The translations under genes were made by a program, and so were the position numbers. 64,000 bases of DNA. It comes from Pantanalinema sp. GBBB05. Its GTDB lineage: Bacteria; Cyanobacteriota; Cyanobacteriia; Leptolyngbyales; Leptolyngbyaceae. Numbering within the stretch: the stretch's first letter is position 1; every line of letters begins with the position of its first letter. The notes below the pieces were generated by a model. That model worked only from the letters and a program-made list of their open reading frames with translations. It was not told where the DNA came from and did no database searches. This document shows, piece by piece, positions 8,741 to 18,200 of this stretch. The stretch is taken from contig VRZD01000007.1 of NCBI GenBank assembly GCA_016743235.1, positions 156,282 through 220,281 on the forward strand. Reading direction: 5' to 3'.

Positions 8741-9682
8741 ATGAAAGCAATCGGGGCACGGGTAAAACCCTGGCTGCGCTGGGCAATTTTAGGGGGAACC
8801 CTGTTCTTTTTAGTCAAGGTTCTGAAGGAGAATTGGCAAAGCGTTACCCAGATTCAGATCAGTGCATCTGGCTGGGCTTGTTTGGCGATCGCTTTAGGCA
8901 TAACCTTGCTGGCGCACACGTTTGCCGGTTGGGTTTGGAGTCAGATTCTGCAAGATTTCCACCAGTCGGTTAATCGTGGCTGGATCATTCAGGCTTACTT
9001 GAAAACCAATATCGCCAAATACTTGCCTGGAAACATCTGGCACTATTACGGACGGATTACTGCCGCAACGACCGCCGGAGCTTCAGTGGCGTCGGCAACG
9101 GTCAGTGTGTTATTAGAACCGCTGCTGATGGCAGCCTCAGCGTTAATCATTGCCTTATTTTGTAGCCAACAGATTGTGGCTAAGTATGGTTTCCCAGCCC
9201 TGTTGTTACAACTATGTGGTTTAGGCGCTGTCCTGTTATCGGTGCATCCGATCGTCCTCAATCAATTGATTCAACGGTTGCGCCAGTTAAAGGGACGCTC
9301 CAGCCCAGAGCCAGCCAGCAATGCCCAGCCCTTTCAGCTAGATCACTATCCGATCGTGCCCCTCTTAGGCGAAATGGGATTTTTGCTGTTGCGGGGGGTT
9401 GGCTTTCTTGCTACCTTTGTTGCCCTCAGTCCGATCACCCCGGACCAAAGCTGGATGCTGTTGAGTGCGTTTAGTGTGGCGTGGCTCCTGGGCTTAGTTG
9501 TTCCGGGTGCGCCTGGAGGGATCGGTGTATTTGAAGCGACGGCGCTGACATTGCTCGATCGTCAATTCGCACCTGGGTTAATTCTGAGTGTGGTTGCCTG
9601 TTACCGCCTCATTAGTATTCTGGCGGAAACGGCTGGAGCTGGTCTGGCGCAGTTAGATGCTCAACTGGGACAGGTTGACTGA
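8741..9682 (+). CDS. UPF0104 / lysylphosphatidylglycerol synthase-like membrane protein
   Basis: A 313-residue polytopic inner-membrane protein resembling the transmembrane flippase-like domain of MprF. Several hydrophobic helices are visible, for example around residues 16-30, 45-65, 120-165 and 245-300. The conserved YLPGNIWHYYGR segment (near residue 94) and the VPGAPGGIGVFEA segment (near 250) are family hallmarks. No aminoacyl-transferase domain is present. The start is ATG 8741; the frame extends upstream to 8627 but that part is not membrane-like. It is divergent from the radical SAM pair. The substrate is unknown; lipid or polyprenyl-lipid handling is a family-based guess. Confidence 0.8.
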   Translation: MKAIGARVKPWLRWAILGGTLFFLVKVLKENWQSVTQIQISASGWACLAIALGITLLAHTFAGWVWSQILQDFHQSVNRGWIIQAYLKTNIAKYLPGNIWHYYGRITAATTAGASVASATVSVLLEPLLMAASALIIALFCSQQIVAKYGFPALLLQLCGLGAVLLSVHPIVLNQLIQRLRQLKGRSSPEPASNAQPFQLDHYPIVPLLGEMGFLLLRGVGFLATFVALSPITPDQSWMLLSAFSVAWLLGLVVPGAPGGIGVFEATALTLLDRQFAPGLILSVVACYRLISILAETAGAGLAQLDAQLGQVD

Positions 9683-9736
9683 CTCTAGAGCCAGGGACGT
9701 TCTTGACTCACGCCCATTTCCTATCGACCTCTCAAG

Positions 9737-11107
9737 CTACTCCTCCAAAGTCAAATTCTCTGACGAAGTCGGTTCAGGCGTAAATTCTACTTCAGCCTCA
9801 TTTTTTAGCTGTGAGAAAATCCGGTAAGTATCCGGGTCAAAAAACTGCGGTCTTTGAGGCGGTTCGGGCGCCATTTTGACGAGATTATATTGCACGTTTT
9901 CGGCATGAATGGCAAAGGTGACATTAAACACTTCCAGAAAGTTGACTACCCAAGCGCATTCATCCTCGGGATAGTCCTGGTAGTACTTAATTAAGATGGC
10001 GATTCGAGACTCCAAATGAGTCCGAGAATGCTTACAAATTAAGATAATTTTGAGGAGTACTGTGACTAATGTAATAGGATTACCTTGAGAAAGTAACATA
10101 GCAAACAACGGTGAAGGCTCTTCTTGTCCTTCCGTTGTCAGGTAATCAATCACACGATTACAGGTTCTTAAAATCAGAGCGTTACTAATAGTTTCTTCAT
10201 GATGGCTAGTATATAAGATCTCTAGTTTCTCTTTAAGATTCGCTCTTAACATTTCAGCGAAGGTTTGGCTATCCATTGAAAACATTAAGTAATTCAATAG
10301 ACTGTGCTTAAAGTCTTCGTAGCTGAGATTTTGAGTTTGGTTAGTGAAAATATTGGCTAAGTTGACATAGCTAAAGGGTCCCCGCTTCGCTACGATCGTT
10401 TTAATCAGCCGCAACACTTCGTCCCCTAGAGCAGTGGGATTTTTGGGCGGACGTTCACTAGCAGAACGGGTTTGCGATCGGGCAATATACATAGCAAGGT
10501 CAAACTTAAAGCGGTCTTTGAGTTGCTTGGATAAAGCTCTAGCCGCTTCTCGCTGCTCGATCGGATTACGTAAGTCAATATATTGCGGTACTAACAGGTA
10601 AGACGTATAGCGAGAACTCCAAGGACCTCGGCCGAGTTCTTCATAGCGAGAGGCAAATAATTTGAGTTCTTCAAAATCCTTACCGCTAATAAAGTTGGCA
10701 ATCCACAGCCGCAGTCGCTTTAAAGTCGGTGAGGCAGTATGGCGATTAAAGCAAGGGTCAGCAAAGATCTGGATTAATTCTTGAATTGGCTTATAGTGAC
10801 GACTGGCATCCCAGTTATTCACTAAAATGTAGCAACAGCGCTTGAGCGTATTTCTAAACTCTTCTTCATTATTGCTAAAAACAATATCGTAAACAGCTTG
10901 CATTGCCTCTGAATTTACAGAGTCAACGTGATAGATGAATAGCCGTTTGAACTCTAATAGAACTTCTTCCGGCGGCCATTTCTTAACAATTTCTAAAAGA
11001 AAATTATAAAGAATATCCTGAGCATGCTGGATATTCCGACCCGATCGACTGAATCGGTAGGACGATTCATCACGATAGGCATCTGGTAGGGAATCCCTGA
11101 TCATCAT
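9737..11107 (-). CDS. Unidentified soluble, alpha-helical protein, 456 residues
   Basis: I do not recognise this protein. It is long, rich in charged and leucine-type residues, and looks all-helical, with no signal peptide, membrane span or catalytic motif I can name. The N-terminus runs MMIRDSLPDAYRDESSYRF; the C-terminus is acidic (EPTSSENLTLEE). Helical repeat-like texture from residues ~20 to 400 could suit a protein-protein scaffold. ATG at 11105-11107 is chosen; a GTG two codons upstream is possible, and no good ribosome binding site is seen. Base composition is AT-richer than its neighbours. A 750-base non-coding stretch precedes it. Confidence 0.6.
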   Translation of the reverse strand: MMIRDSLPDAYRDESSYRFSRSGRNIQHAQDILYNFLLEIVKKWPPEEVLLEFKRLFIYHVDSVNSEAMQAVYDIVFSNNEEEFRNTLKRCCYILVNNWDASRHYKPIQELIQIFADPCFNRHTASPTLKRLRLWIANFISGKDFEELKLFASRYEELGRGPWSSRYTSYLLVPQYIDLRNPIEQREAARALSKQLKDRFKFDLAMYIARSQTRSASERPPKNPTALGDEVLRLIKTIVAKRGPFSYVNLANIFTNQTQNLSYEDFKHSLLNYLMFSMDSQTFAEMLRANLKEKLEILYTSHHEETISNALILRTCNRVIDYLTTEGQEEPSPLFAMLLSQGNPITLVTVLLKIILICKHSRTHLESRIAILIKYYQDYPEDECAWVVNFLEVFNVTFAIHAENVQYNLVKMAPEPPQRPQFFDPDTYRIFSQLKNEAEVEFTPEPTSSENLTLEE

Positions 11108-11863
11108 AGGCACTCAGGATACGAGAAGGTTTTGCTCTGACGCATGTTAAAACAGCCATTGAACTAAACCAGAGATGAGTTTAAGCAACTCATTCGGCGA
11201 TCGCCGAATTCACAAAAGCTGTGACCCAGTCTACAAATTAGCGTTTATCTCTATGATGCTGGAAGCAACTTCTAGTATCAGTGATGATAAAAGAGTAGCT
11301 AAGTGATTCTTGGGAAAAACTACGGTGATCTGTATCATGGATACTGACTACGATATGGAGATCAAAGGATACATAACTTCAGTGAAAACACTTAATTTGT
11401 TTAAGTACCATCCTTAAGATAGACTTTTTAAGTGTTCAAGAAAAAATATATTCCGAACACTTGTGGTTCGTGGTGACCCTAGAACTAAAGATTTAAGAGC
11501 CTGATAGGTTAGCTTCAGCCAGTTGGTTGAACTAGCTAACTTAGGATGTTGACCTCGTAAATCTATCTAAGCGATCGCCACGATTATGCAATTTTGAACA
11601 AGTTCACTCGGAAAATTGTTCAACTTGAGATCGCCCTGCCTGAAATCATAGGTGACAGAATGGAGTACCGTGATCACCCGTTTAGGTCAAGTCTGGCGAT
11701 CGCTTTCTCCTCCTGAAGTCAGTTTATAAGTTGTGATAGCGAGTCTTTCAGCCATTCTGCTGATTCAATTGGCAGAATGGCTGAGACAAAGCAGATTACA
11801 AAGATGCTCCACATCCAATCTGGCTGATAACGGATTTGGAGCACCTGATTTATGTTGTGAGGA
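11108..11863. other. Long AT-rich intergenic region
   Basis: About 750 bases between the unidentified gene and the 3' end of tRNA-Leu, both on the minus strand. No ORF of note. It holds one strong hairpin (11748-11784) and a GTGATCAC palindrome at 11670-11677. The part next to 11108 should carry the promoter of the downstream minus-strand gene. A small RNA is possible but nothing identifies one. Confidence 0.5.
11748..11784. terminator. 13-bp perfect hairpin downstream of tRNA-Leu
   Basis: Arms 11748-11760 and 11772-11784 pair perfectly around an 11-base loop. On the minus strand the hairpin lies 80-116 bases past the tRNA-Leu 3' end. It could terminate or bound the tRNA precursor. No T-run follows on either strand. 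Confidence 0.4.
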
Positions 11864-12219
11864 TGGGGGCAGAGGGACTTGAACCCTCACGACCTTGCGG
11901 TCAACGGATTTTCATTCTCCTGCAACTTTCGCTGCGGCTAGAAGGAACTCCTTCTCAGTCCTTGAGAATTGGACTCTCCCTTTACCCGTGTTGAAACAAC
12001 GTTAGGGTAGCTCCCGTCGAGTCTCTGCACCTTCCGATTCATCGCATCTCTGCTAATGTATCGGCTTGGCTCAGGATTGCCATGTTTAGGATTAGTGACC
12101 TGTCTAGATCGGTGTCCTAAAGTTAGGTTTCCCTGAATTTGAGAGCATTCACTTGGTAAATTCCTCCACCAAGGCTCAAATCGCTAAGTCCGTAGCGTCT
12201 ACCATTCCGCCATGCCCCC
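11864..12219 (-). tRNA. trnL-UAA: tRNA-Leu(UAA), split by a group I intron
   Basis: On the minus strand the 5' exon (12219 down to 12186, 34 nt) begins GGGGGCATGGCG and ends at the anticodon-loop base U34. The 3' exon (11912 down to 11864, 49 nt) begins AAAATCCGT and ends CTGCCCCCA. Joined, they give an 83-nt class II tRNA: acceptor GGGGGCA/TGCCCCC, anticodon stem ACGGA/TCCGT with loop CTTAAAA, a long variable arm, and T-arm GTTCAAG. The anticodon is UAA. CCA is not encoded. The intron sits between U34 and A35, the classic cyanobacterial and chloroplast position. Confidence 0.97.
11913..12185 (-). ncRNA. Group I intron (273 nt) in tRNA-Leu(UAA)
   Basis: The intron begins after U34 of the tRNA and ends with G, as group I introns do. 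Read on the minus strand it carries the conserved core of the cyanobacterial tRNA-Leu intron: a TCAGGGAAACCTAA block (P/Q side), AATCCTGAGCCAAGCCGA (P3/P4-P6 side), and GGTGCAGAGACTCGACGGGA (P7 and G-binding side), then a 3' GCAGGAGAATG end. It contains no ORF. It is expected to self-splice with a guanosine cofactor. Peripheral stem-loops, such as the one near 12160, are the variable parts. Confidence 0.96.
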
Positions 12220-12512
12220 AATAGTTGGGTTCGTTTAGCTTGCGATTAGAGGAACAACCTCTATGCTAGCCAATAATTTAGCATCGATTCTGCACTTCAG
12301 AAAAAATATCTGAATTGAGATGTCGGTGCTGTCGTGCACAACGTCACTTGCTTATATTACCAGCAGGATGAACAATTCATACACCGAAACTGATTCTATC
12401 AAGTGAGAACTCTTATAGGGTGGACTCTAGTTTCAGTGAGAGCAAGCGAGTAGAATAAGGCTGTTCCCCGATCGGGGAGCGATTGACCCGTACAATGCCC
12501 GTGCCAAATCTT

Positions 12513-12737
12513 ATGACTGTTGAACTGGACATTGCCCTGTTATATCTAGTGCTAGCTGGAGCTTTTTTAGTCGTCATCCCAGCCATGTTGTATTTTTACC
12601 TGCAAGCTCGGTGGTATGTTGCCAGTTCACTGGAGCGGGGGTTTATGTACTTCCTCGTCTTTTTCTTCTTCCCTGGCTTATTGTTACTCTCACCCTTCTT
12701 AAATTTCCGTCCCAAGCGGCGGCAGATTGAAAGCTAG
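12513..12737 (+). CDS. ndhL: NAD(P)H-quinone oxidoreductase subunit L
   Basis: A 74-residue membrane subunit of the thylakoid NDH-1 complex, used in cyclic electron flow and respiration. Two hydrophobic helices are visible, and the diagnostic central and C-terminal block is present: ARWYVASS, the [17 protein letters not shown] helix, and the basic NFRPKRRQ end. The start is uncertain: ATG 12513 gives the usual length, while ATG 12495 adds six residues. It heads a run ndhL-DUF3007-trpA that I recall as a recurring cyanobacterial gene order. Confidence 0.9.
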   Translation: MTVELDIALLYLVLAGAFLVVIPAMLYFYLQARWYVASSLERGFMYFLVFFFFPGLLLLSPFLNFRPKRRQIES

Positions 12738-12756
12738 GTGAGAAATTGGAGTGACC

Positions 12757-13077
12757 ATGCGACGGATTGATGCCCTGTGGATTGGCTTCGGCGTATTTAT
12801 AGCTGGTGGTCTAGTCTACGGCAGCTTGCAAGCGACTGGAGTGGATAGTGCTACAGCGGGAATTTGGAGTCAGGCGGTTCTAGTCGGTGGGCTGGTGCTG
12901 TGGCTGCTCACCTATGTGCTACGGGCGGTGACAGGACGGATGACTTATCACCAGCAACGGCGAGATTATGAGGAGGCTGTCCTACAAAAACGTCTAGAGT
13001 CACTGACCCCTGAGGAACTAGCCCAACTTCAGGCGGAAATTGAACAAGAACAGCAGTCCGTCTCTCATCCGGAATAG
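12757..13077 (+). CDS. DUF3007 family membrane protein
   Basis: A 106-residue protein with two predicted membrane helices near residues 5-22 and 35-55, then a charged, coiled-coil-like tail containing SLTPEELAQLQAEIEQE. This pattern and the position between ndhL and trpA fit the cyanobacterial and plastid DUF3007 family. Its function is not established to my knowledge; association with NDH-1 or membrane assembly is only suggested by the neighbour. ATG 12757 is preferred over GTG 12751, with GGAG at 12748-12751. The gene starts 19 bases after ndhL, so co-transcription is likely. Confidence 0.75.
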   Translation: MRRIDALWIGFGVFIAGGLVYGSLQATGVDSATAGIWSQAVLVGGLVLWLLTYVLRAVTGRMTYHQQRRDYEEAVLQKRLESLTPEELAQLQAEIEQEQQSVSHPE

Positions 13078-13105
13078 GCGATCGGGGTGTATCCGGGTTC
13101 CGTTT

Positions 13106-13126
13106 CCCTGTACCCTATACCCTGTA
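13106..13126 (+). repeat. Three tandem heptamers (CCCTGTA / CCCTATA / CCCTGTA)
   Basis: Three head-to-tail 7-mers fill the gap before trpA. They resemble the short tandemly repeated heptamers (STRR-like) common in intergenic spacers of filamentous cyanobacteria. They are too few to call an array. Confidence 0.6.
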
Positions 13127-13147
13127 CCTTAAATTTCCTATGCTCTA

Positions 13148-13948
13148 ATGACCTCCGTTTCCCAATGCTTCGAGTTTTTGCGGAGCCATGCTCGTTGTGC
13201 CTTCATTCCATTTATCACTGCTGGGGATCCGGACTTGGAGACAACGGCAGCTGCCTTGCAAGTCCTCGATCGAAGTGGCGCTGATTTAATCGAACTAGGG
13301 ATACCTTACTCCGATCCGCTAGCGGATGGACCTGTGATCCAGGCGGCAGCAACCCGGGCGTTGCAACGAGGCACTAAGCTAGATGCGGTGCTAGAGATGT
13401 TACAGCAGGTGACTCCAGGGCTGCGAGCGCCAATTATTTTATTCACGTACTACAACCCGATCTTAAACCGGGGAATTGAATCATTTTTGCAACAAATTGC
13501 AGCAGTAGGAGTGAAAGGGTTAGTGGTCCCCGATCTGCCCTTAGAAGAGGCTGAGAGCCTACTGCAACCGGCGATCGCCTATGGGATTGAAGTGATTCTG
13601 CTTGTTGCACCCACTAGCCCCAAGGAGCGGATTATGGCGATCGCTGAGAAATCGCAGGGGTTTATTTATCTAGTCAGTACCACTGGGGTGACAGGGATGC
13701 GGACGCAACTGGAAGCCAGGGTCAAAGACTTGTTGATCGAATTACGGACTGTAACTGACAAACCGATTGGGGTGGGGTTTGGGATTTCCCAACCAGAGCA
13801 TGCCCGTCAAGTCATGGAATGGGGTGCAGATGCGGCGATCGTCGGCAGTGCCGTAGTGAAGCGGCTGGCGGAACCTCCGGCAGCGAAGGCGCTTCAGGAG
13901 ATCGAGTCGTTCTGCCGAAGCTTGAAAGCGGCGATCGCCGCAACCTAA
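13148..13948 (+). CDS. trpA: Tryptophan synthase alpha chain
   Basis: A 266-residue TIM-barrel that cleaves indole-3-glycerol phosphate to indole, which is passed to TrpB for serine condensation. The catalytic glutamate lies in [11 protein letters not shown] and the catalytic aspartate in the same block; the phosphate-binding GFGIS and AIVGSAVV segments are at the C-terminal end. Length is normal. It follows the DUF3007 gene by 70 bases, with short repeats between. The other trp genes are not in the window, as is usual for scattered cyanobacterial trp genes. Confidence 0.95.
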   Translation: MTSVSQCFEFLRSHARCAFIPFITAGDPDLETTAAALQVLDRSGADLIELGIPYSDPLADGPVIQAAATRALQRGTKLDAVLEMLQQVTPGLRAPIILFTYYNPILNRGIESFLQQIAAVGVKGLVVPDLPLEEAESLLQPAIAYGIEVILLVAPTSPKERIMAIAEKSQGFIYLVSTTGVTGMRTQLEARVKDLLIELRTVTDKPIGVGFGISQPEHARQVMEWGADAAIVGSAVVKRLAEPPAAKALQEIESFCRSLKAAIAAT

Positions 13949-14287
13949 ATTTGGGAGAAATTTTCTCCTGAGGCTTGCTAAAGTGTGGAATCACTATATA
14001 ATCTTCACTTGAAGAATTGTTCCAGTCTTTGTCAGTTAACGCTTTGGGGTAATTTGCAGTTTGTAAACTTCTGTAAGTGTTTGCCAAGTATCTCCGCTTT
14101 TCTGTAAAATCACGGAGTTGATCGCTGGGATCAACGGGGCTGACTCGCTTCTATCGCCATCGGTTTGGTGTAGTTCAGCCAATCAATCATCAGGTGCTTA
14201 TTCTTCTCACCTCACACGCTCGCGCTCCTCACATTCAAAGTTCGTTTTAACTTTATTGCACTTCCAAAAATAGCCCTGAACTTTTGA
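13949..14287. other. Leader region of the surface-protein cluster
   Basis: A 339-base gap after trpA. A small 6-bp hairpin (13954-13968) just past the trpA stop may help termination. The rest carries no gene and is the only place for the promoter of the five-gene surface cluster that begins at 14288. No ribosome binding site is evident right before 14288. Confidence 0.5.
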
Positions 14288-15265
14288 ATGAAACCTCCAA
14301 CGAAACGGTTGGGGTTCAAGCCGCTACGCTATCTACCGCTGGTTTTCCTTGCAGGGTGGCTGAACTACCAGGCTTGGTCTGCATTCGCTCAGCAGGCCAC
14401 CATTATTCCCAATACCGCGAGTGCTAATTACCGGGCAGCTCCCGGTGCTCCTAAGATCACCGCTAAATCAAATACGGTTACTGTTCCGATCGTTTCAGAA
14501 CGCTTAGAGATCGTCAAAACGGCCGATCGGGGGGCGGCGGAACCAGGGGACACCATTGTTTATCGACTGCAAATCAGAAATGCTGGAGGCAGTGCGGTCA
14601 GCGATTTAGTCGTGAATGACACGTTGCCACTGGGGCTTAACTATACCTCTAATTCGTTACGAGGCTCGGTGGCATCAGCGGATGGCTCGACTGCTCAGGT
14701 AGAGTTACCAGCAGCGCGAGAAGATGGGCGGGAAATTGAATTTACCTATCCTGGACCGCTAGCTCCCCAACAAACCCTGACGATCGCCTATGCCGTTCTA
14801 GTCAGTCCCGAGGCGATTCGGGGCAATGGTCGTAACCGAGCCACTGCGATCGCGATCAACCCAGCAGGGGGAGAAGTCAGTAGTCCCGAAGCCACTTACT
14901 TAGTGCGGATTCGTCCCGGTATTCTGTCTGATTGCGGTACCGTGCTGGGTCGCGTGTTTGTCGATAAAAACTTTGATGGCGAACAGCAGCCTGGTGAGCC
15001 AGGCGTTCCCAATGCGGTGATCTTTATGGACGATGGCAATCGGATCACAACGGATGCCGATGGCTTGTTCTCAATGCCCTATGCGATTTCGGGTCTGCGG
15101 ACTGGAACGCTAGATTTGACGAGTTTGCCGGGATACACCATCGCTCCTAACCTCTATCGCATTGAAGGCAATAGCACTTCTCGCCTGGTACGCCTAGCAC
15201 CGGGGGGAATGGTGCGGATGAATTTTGCGGTCACGCCAACCTTTAGAGAGGAGGGCAAGCGGTAG
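14288..15265 (+). CDS. Exported DUF11 / SdrD B-like domain protein (surface cluster gene 1)
   Basis: A 325-residue exported protein. A basic, then hydrophobic signal peptide with an AFA-QQ cleavage site ends near residue 34. Residues ~70-190 form a DUF11-type beta-sandwich (EIVKTADRGAAEPGDTIVY, then RNAGG and NDTLPLGLNY). Residues ~218-305 resemble an SdrD B-like or prealbumin-like domain (GRVFVDKNFDGEQQPGEPG, TDADGLFSMPY), a calcium-binding fold in surface adhesins. It opens the cluster, and only one base separates it from the next gene. Role is inferred: a periplasmic or surface subunit of an envelope structure. Confidence 0.75.
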   Translation: MKPPTKRLGFKPLRYLPLVFLAGWLNYQAWSAFAQQATIIPNTASANYRAAPGAPKITAKSNTVTVPIVSERLEIVKTADRGAAEPGDTIVYRLQIRNAGGSAVSDLVVNDTLPLGLNYTSNSLRGSVASADGSTAQVELPAAREDGREIEFTYPGPLAPQQTLTIAYAVLVSPEAIRGNGRNRATAIAINPAGGEVSSPEATYLVRIRPGILSDCGTVLGRVFVDKNFDGEQQPGEPGVPNAVIFMDDGNRITTDADGLFSMPYAISGLRTGTLDLTSLPGYTIAPNLYRIEGNSTSRLVRLAPGGMVRMNFAVTPTFREEGKR

Positions 15266-15266
15266 T

Positions 15267-18200
15267 ATGCGAATCACTTCTACGATCGCAAACATTAGTT
15301 TGCTAACGTCGATTCTGGGGGCGATCGGGCTAATCACGGCGGCTCGGGCGGTTGAGCGTCCTGCCACACCTAGCATAGCCACAACAGCTGCCTTACAGTT
15401 TCAACCAGTAGCTAATTCTAAAGCTCCCGACCTCCGGGCATTAGCAGCAGCAATGGGTCGCCCGGTCGCTCAAGCTCCCACAAGTCCCGATGTTTCAACT
15501 CCAGAGCCGGCAGCGGATGCGGCTATATCCGAGGTGCGAATTCTTAGCCCCCAATCGTTGGTGGTAGGAGAGCGGACGACCAATCTGGTGGTGCAATATC
15601 CAGTCACGACGAAGATTACGGTGACCGTGAATGGTAAGCCGATTGATGCGGCTACTCCTACCCAGGTCGATCGCACGGACACTACGGCTACGCAAGTTTG
15701 GTATCAGATTCCGCTGCAAGAAGGAGAGAATACCTTAACGGTGCAGCCGGACACTGGTACGTCGGTGAGTGTAACGGTTACCGTCAAAGCAACCGCTGCC
15801 ACGATCGAATTTCTACAACCCGATGAACCCGCAAGGGTTCCAGCCGATGGGCGATCAGTGTTGACGGTTCAGGGGCAGATTCTCAATGATGCAGGGCAAC
15901 AGATTACTTCCGATGTCGTAGTTACTCTAACCAGTAGTGCGGGGAAGTTTGTTGGGGCTGACCACGATCGCGATCGTCCGGGCTTCCAGGTGATGGCGCG
16001 GGAGGGCAAATTTACTGCCCAGCTCCAATCCAGTCTGGAGCCGCAAATGGTGCGCATTCGAGCGGCTATCGATCGCTTGGACCTGTTAAAACTGCCGCAG
16101 AATCAGCCTGAGCAGCTGTATCGGGTGCCCGTGACTCAACTGAAACAGCCCTATACCGATACGCCCAATTTTCCCAAGCCACCGTTGGCGCAGATTGAGC
16201 GTCCGGTGACGGCAGAGGCACCGCTGGAAACGTATACCCAAGTAGAGTTCATCACCAACCTCCGCCCATTCATTATTTCGGGAACGGTGAACCTGCGAGT
16301 TGGGGCAGCTGGGTTGGATTATTACGGCAGCTACCGTGATTTCCTCAGCCCGGAATACTTTGATGATGGTACCCGAGCCGATCTGGGGATCGCTGTATTT
16401 GCGTCTGGGCGAATTGGGGAATGGTTATTTACCGGTGCCTTCAATAACCAGCGTCCACTCAACCAGCAGTGTGATGGCACAACTCGGTTGTTCCGTGATC
16501 CACAGTTTTGTGATCAGGTCTATCCCACGTTTGGGGATAGCTCCACGGTGGATTATCTCACGCCCTCGATCGACAGTGTGTTTGCCAAAATTGAACGCAC
16601 ATCACCTGTGTTGGGGGCTGGAACTGATTTTCTGATGTGGGGGGATTACACTACCTCAGAATTTGCCACTGCCTCACAATATTTCACAGCAACGAATCGG
16701 CAACTGCACGGGTTAAAGCTCAACTACAACCTGGGAAATCTGCAAATTACGGGCTTGTACGCCAACAATGTGGAAGGGTTCCAGCGGGATACGATCGCGC
16801 CGAACGGTACCAGTGGTTATTACTTCCTGTCGCGGCGGCTGGTGCTGGGTGGCAGTGAAAATGTCTACCTTGAGACCCAAGAACTGGGGCGTCCAGGCAC
16901 GATCATTGAGCGTAAACCGTTAAGTCGGACGCTGGATTATGAAATTGACTATGATCGCGGCGCCATTCTGTTCCGCCGACCGATTCTCCAAACCGACTTC
17001 GATATCTTTGGGCGAACGTTGGTACGCCAGATTGTTGTCACCTATCAGTACGATAGTGCAGGCAGTAATGAAATCTATGCGGGGCGGCTACAGTACCATT
17101 TCTCCCGCGAGCTAGGTCGGGAAAGTTGGCTGGGTGCCACCTATTTCCGCGAAGACCAAGGCGATCGTGATTTTGAGTTGTATGGTGCCGACTTAATGCT
17201 GCCCTTGGGCAAAAGTGGACAACTCACGGCTGAATTTGCCCGCTCTCTGAATAATTCCGTCTTTCTCGGTGATATTGAGGGCGATGCCTATCGCGTTGAG
17301 GCATTCGGCAAGATTATTCCTGGTGTCTTTGCCCGAGGCTACTACCGATCGGTAGAGGAAGGCTTCTCCAATAATGCCACTTTCAGCTTTACCCCTGGTC
17401 AAACTCGGTACGGTGGTGACCTGGCGGCTAAACTGTCGCCCACCACTCAACTTCAGTTACAGATCGATCGAGAGATTAACTTTGGCATTGCCCCAGCCGG
17501 GCGAGGGATTTCGGCGATTGCTAGCGTTGGCACTGGGGATCTATTCAATCCCAGCCGCGATCCGATCCTAGGCAACCGCGTGGATAATAGCCTGACTACC
17601 ATTCGGGCTGGCTTGACGCAAAAAATTGGCGCGGTTGAGCTGGGGCTAGATTGGGTGAATCGTTCCCGTGACGATCGCATCTTTCCCGATCGCCTCAGTG
17701 GTGAAAGTAATCAACTGGTATCACGCCTGAACTGGCCATTGACAAAAACGTTGACGTTCCGAGCGCAGGATGAACGCAACTTAGCGAGTAGCGATCCGAT
17801 TTATCCTAGCCGCACAACCTTCGCATTAGATTGGGCGGCAATGCCAGGTCTAACAATGCGACTGGCACAACAGTTTATCGATGGTAACCAGAACTTTAAA
17901 AGTAACTCCATCACCAGCTTAGATATGCTGGTGGATCAAAAGTTGTCTGAAGACACGATTGTCACCGGACGTTACTCGCTGTTAAACAGTCTCGGCGGCT
18001 TAACCAGTCAAGGCGCGATCGGGGTGAATCATCGCCTGCTGATTGCCCCAGGACTCCGCCTCAATCTGGCATACGAGCGGATTTTTGGTGACATCTTTGT
18101 CTATACGGCTGCTGGGCAAGAATTTATTACGCCTGTGGCTGTGGGACAAAGTTCCTCGGTGTTAGGCGTAACGGAAGGAGACAGCTACAGCGTTGGTCTA

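Noticed and set aside
14195..14245. CTCCTCACA-rich segment resembling the Yfr1 small RNA core
   Set aside because: The exact conserved core and flanking stems of Yfr1 are not present.
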